Positions 51,809 through 52,337 of a stretch of 52,337 nucleotides of DNA are shown here, one piece after another. The notes beneath the pieces are model-generated. The model was given only the letters and a program-made list of their open reading frames with translations. It had not been told where the DNA came from and searched no databases. Both the position numbers and the translations under genes were made by a program. Location: assembly GCA_021775875.1 (NCBI GenBank), contig JAJFHA010000006.1:1-52337 (forward strand). The letters are read 5' to 3'. The stretch is from Hyphomicrobiales bacterium. Its GTDB lineage: Bacteria; Pseudomonadota; Alphaproteobacteria; Rhizobiales; NORP267. How positions within the stretch are numbered: the stretch's first letter is position 1; every line of letters starts with the position of its first letter.

Positions 51809-52196
51809 GCTGCCGCCCAAAATTGAACTATTAGTCGAGGAGATTTCTCGTAATTTCCCGGGGCAGACGAATTAAACTGAACCGAAACGAGGACCCGATT
51901 TCAGGTTTAGGGTCATACAAACAGCAGCTTGTATTGGGATAACCCTATGCGACCTGACCGCAACAGAGCCAAGCTGATCAGAAATCCGTGGACAATGAGT
52001 TTTGCTTCTGAGATTGTCGGTCAATCAAAACCGGCGCAGACGGGGATGGGCTTGCCAGTGTTTTGTCCGCACGGATAAATTTCGGCCAAAGCCAGACCGC
52101 CAGATTTTTCCAAAGCGGGTTACAGGATACAATCGAATGGTTCGCAGCGCGGGTCATCGCCATCCGCAGCCGCGCCAAAAACCGCGACCCTGAAAA
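51809..52196 (-). other. Region without a sure gene; possible truncated minus-strand frame
   Basis: This 388-base stretch separates the flavoprotein gene from the IS3 end. On the minus strand a frame is open from the IS3 junction (52196) to a stop at 51978, reading FLARLRMAMTRAANHSIVSC and then a Trp-rich part (NPLWKNLAVWLWPKFIRADK). It could be the C-terminus of a gene cut by the IS3. I do not recognise the family. 51809-51977 shows nothing. Confidence 0.3.
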
Positions 52197-52337
52197 TGAA
52201 TAGCCCCTAGAATTGTAGACACCTTGTCACCTAAAAATGAGGACAAGGAGAACGACATGGGCAAGCCACGATTTACAGAAGAATTCAAGATTGATGCCAT
52301 CAAGCAGATTACCGAACGGGGTTATTCTGTAGCGGAT
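52197..52337 (+). mobile_element. End of an IS3-family element (right contig edge)
   Basis: Exact reverse complement of 1-141, truncated at the same base. It reads outward, off the contig. It begins TGAATAGCCCCTAGAATTG. Confidence 0.85.
52257..52337 (+). CDS. IS3-family transposase OrfA, N-terminal 27 residues (partial)
   Basis: The ATG at 52257 with AAGGAG six bases upstream opens the same frame as at 1-81 and runs off the end after 27 codons. The peptide ends ITERGYSVAD, the lead-in to the OrfA helix-turn-helix. Confidence 0.85.
   Translation, partial: MGKPRFTEEFKIDAIKQITERGYSVAD

Overview
The window looks like a chromosomal or large-plasmid contig from an alphaproteobacterium with moderate GC content (near half by eye, not computed). 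The evidence is the phoR-pstSCAB-phoU-phoB order with long-N-terminus PstC/PstA, a DoeX/DoeC/DoeD-type ectoine catabolism set, and a form I carbon monoxide dehydrogenase cluster in coxCMSLDEF order. The order and genus cannot be fixed from the sequence. Both contig ends stop at the same base of the same IS3-family element: bases 1-141 are the exact reverse complement of 52197-52337. The window therefore looks like one contig cut at a multicopy IS.

Layout. (1) 0.2-7.9 kb, minus strand: phosphate starvation regulon with a Pho box before pstS and a stem-loop between pstS and pstC. An IS110 fragment and then the IS3 copy abut the 3' end of phoB. (2) 8-9 kb: nested IS6-family elements. (3) 9-12.5 kb: Lrp-type regulator, semialdehyde dehydrogenase and class III aminotransferase, best read as the lower half of ectoine degradation. 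(4) 12.5-14 kb: a recombinase remnant with a 21-bp-phased iteron array and an intact IS6 element. (5) 14-20 kb: GFA protein, nitrilase and methyltransferase on the minus strand, divergent from a 1015-residue BTAD/ATPase/TPR regulator and a DUF4242 protein. (6) 20-30.8 kb: hydro-lyase, second recombinase/iteron copy, GST-SRPBCC-DUF1330-like genes with a divergent LysR, an ACMSD-type amidohydrolase and a flavin monooxygenase, all separated by IS6 copies and relics. (7) 30.8-39.1 kb: coxC-M-S-L-D-E-F, with the CoxL AYRCSFR signature of true CO oxidisers. (8) 39.3-44.8 kb: PhoP/PhoQ-like two-component system, two PepSY proteins, cytochrome b561, lipid A phosphoethanolamine transferase and DgkA. 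(9) 44.9-51.8 kb: MarR regulator, HpaB-type flavin hydroxylase, DUF1185 protein, enamidase-like amidohydrolase, epoxide-hydrolase-like protein and FAD/NAD(P)-binding protein. This set could open and hydrolyse an N-heterocycle.

Mobile DNA. Three IS6-family types are distinguished by their terminal inverted repeats: A (GGCACTGTCACG), B (GGCATTGTCAGAGG) and C (GGCATTGTCACGTTAAC). There are five full-length copies, of which only one (13195-14003) has an unbroken transposase, plus at least six relics. IS110 relics occur at 142, 21292 and 39103. The region reads as an accessory catabolic island repeatedly reworked by IS6. The observations I rate highest are the stem-loop that pairs with the coxM ribosome binding site, the 21-bp-phased iteron arrays beside recombinase remnants, and the putative N-heterocycle cluster. 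No tRNA, rRNA or CRISPR array was seen.
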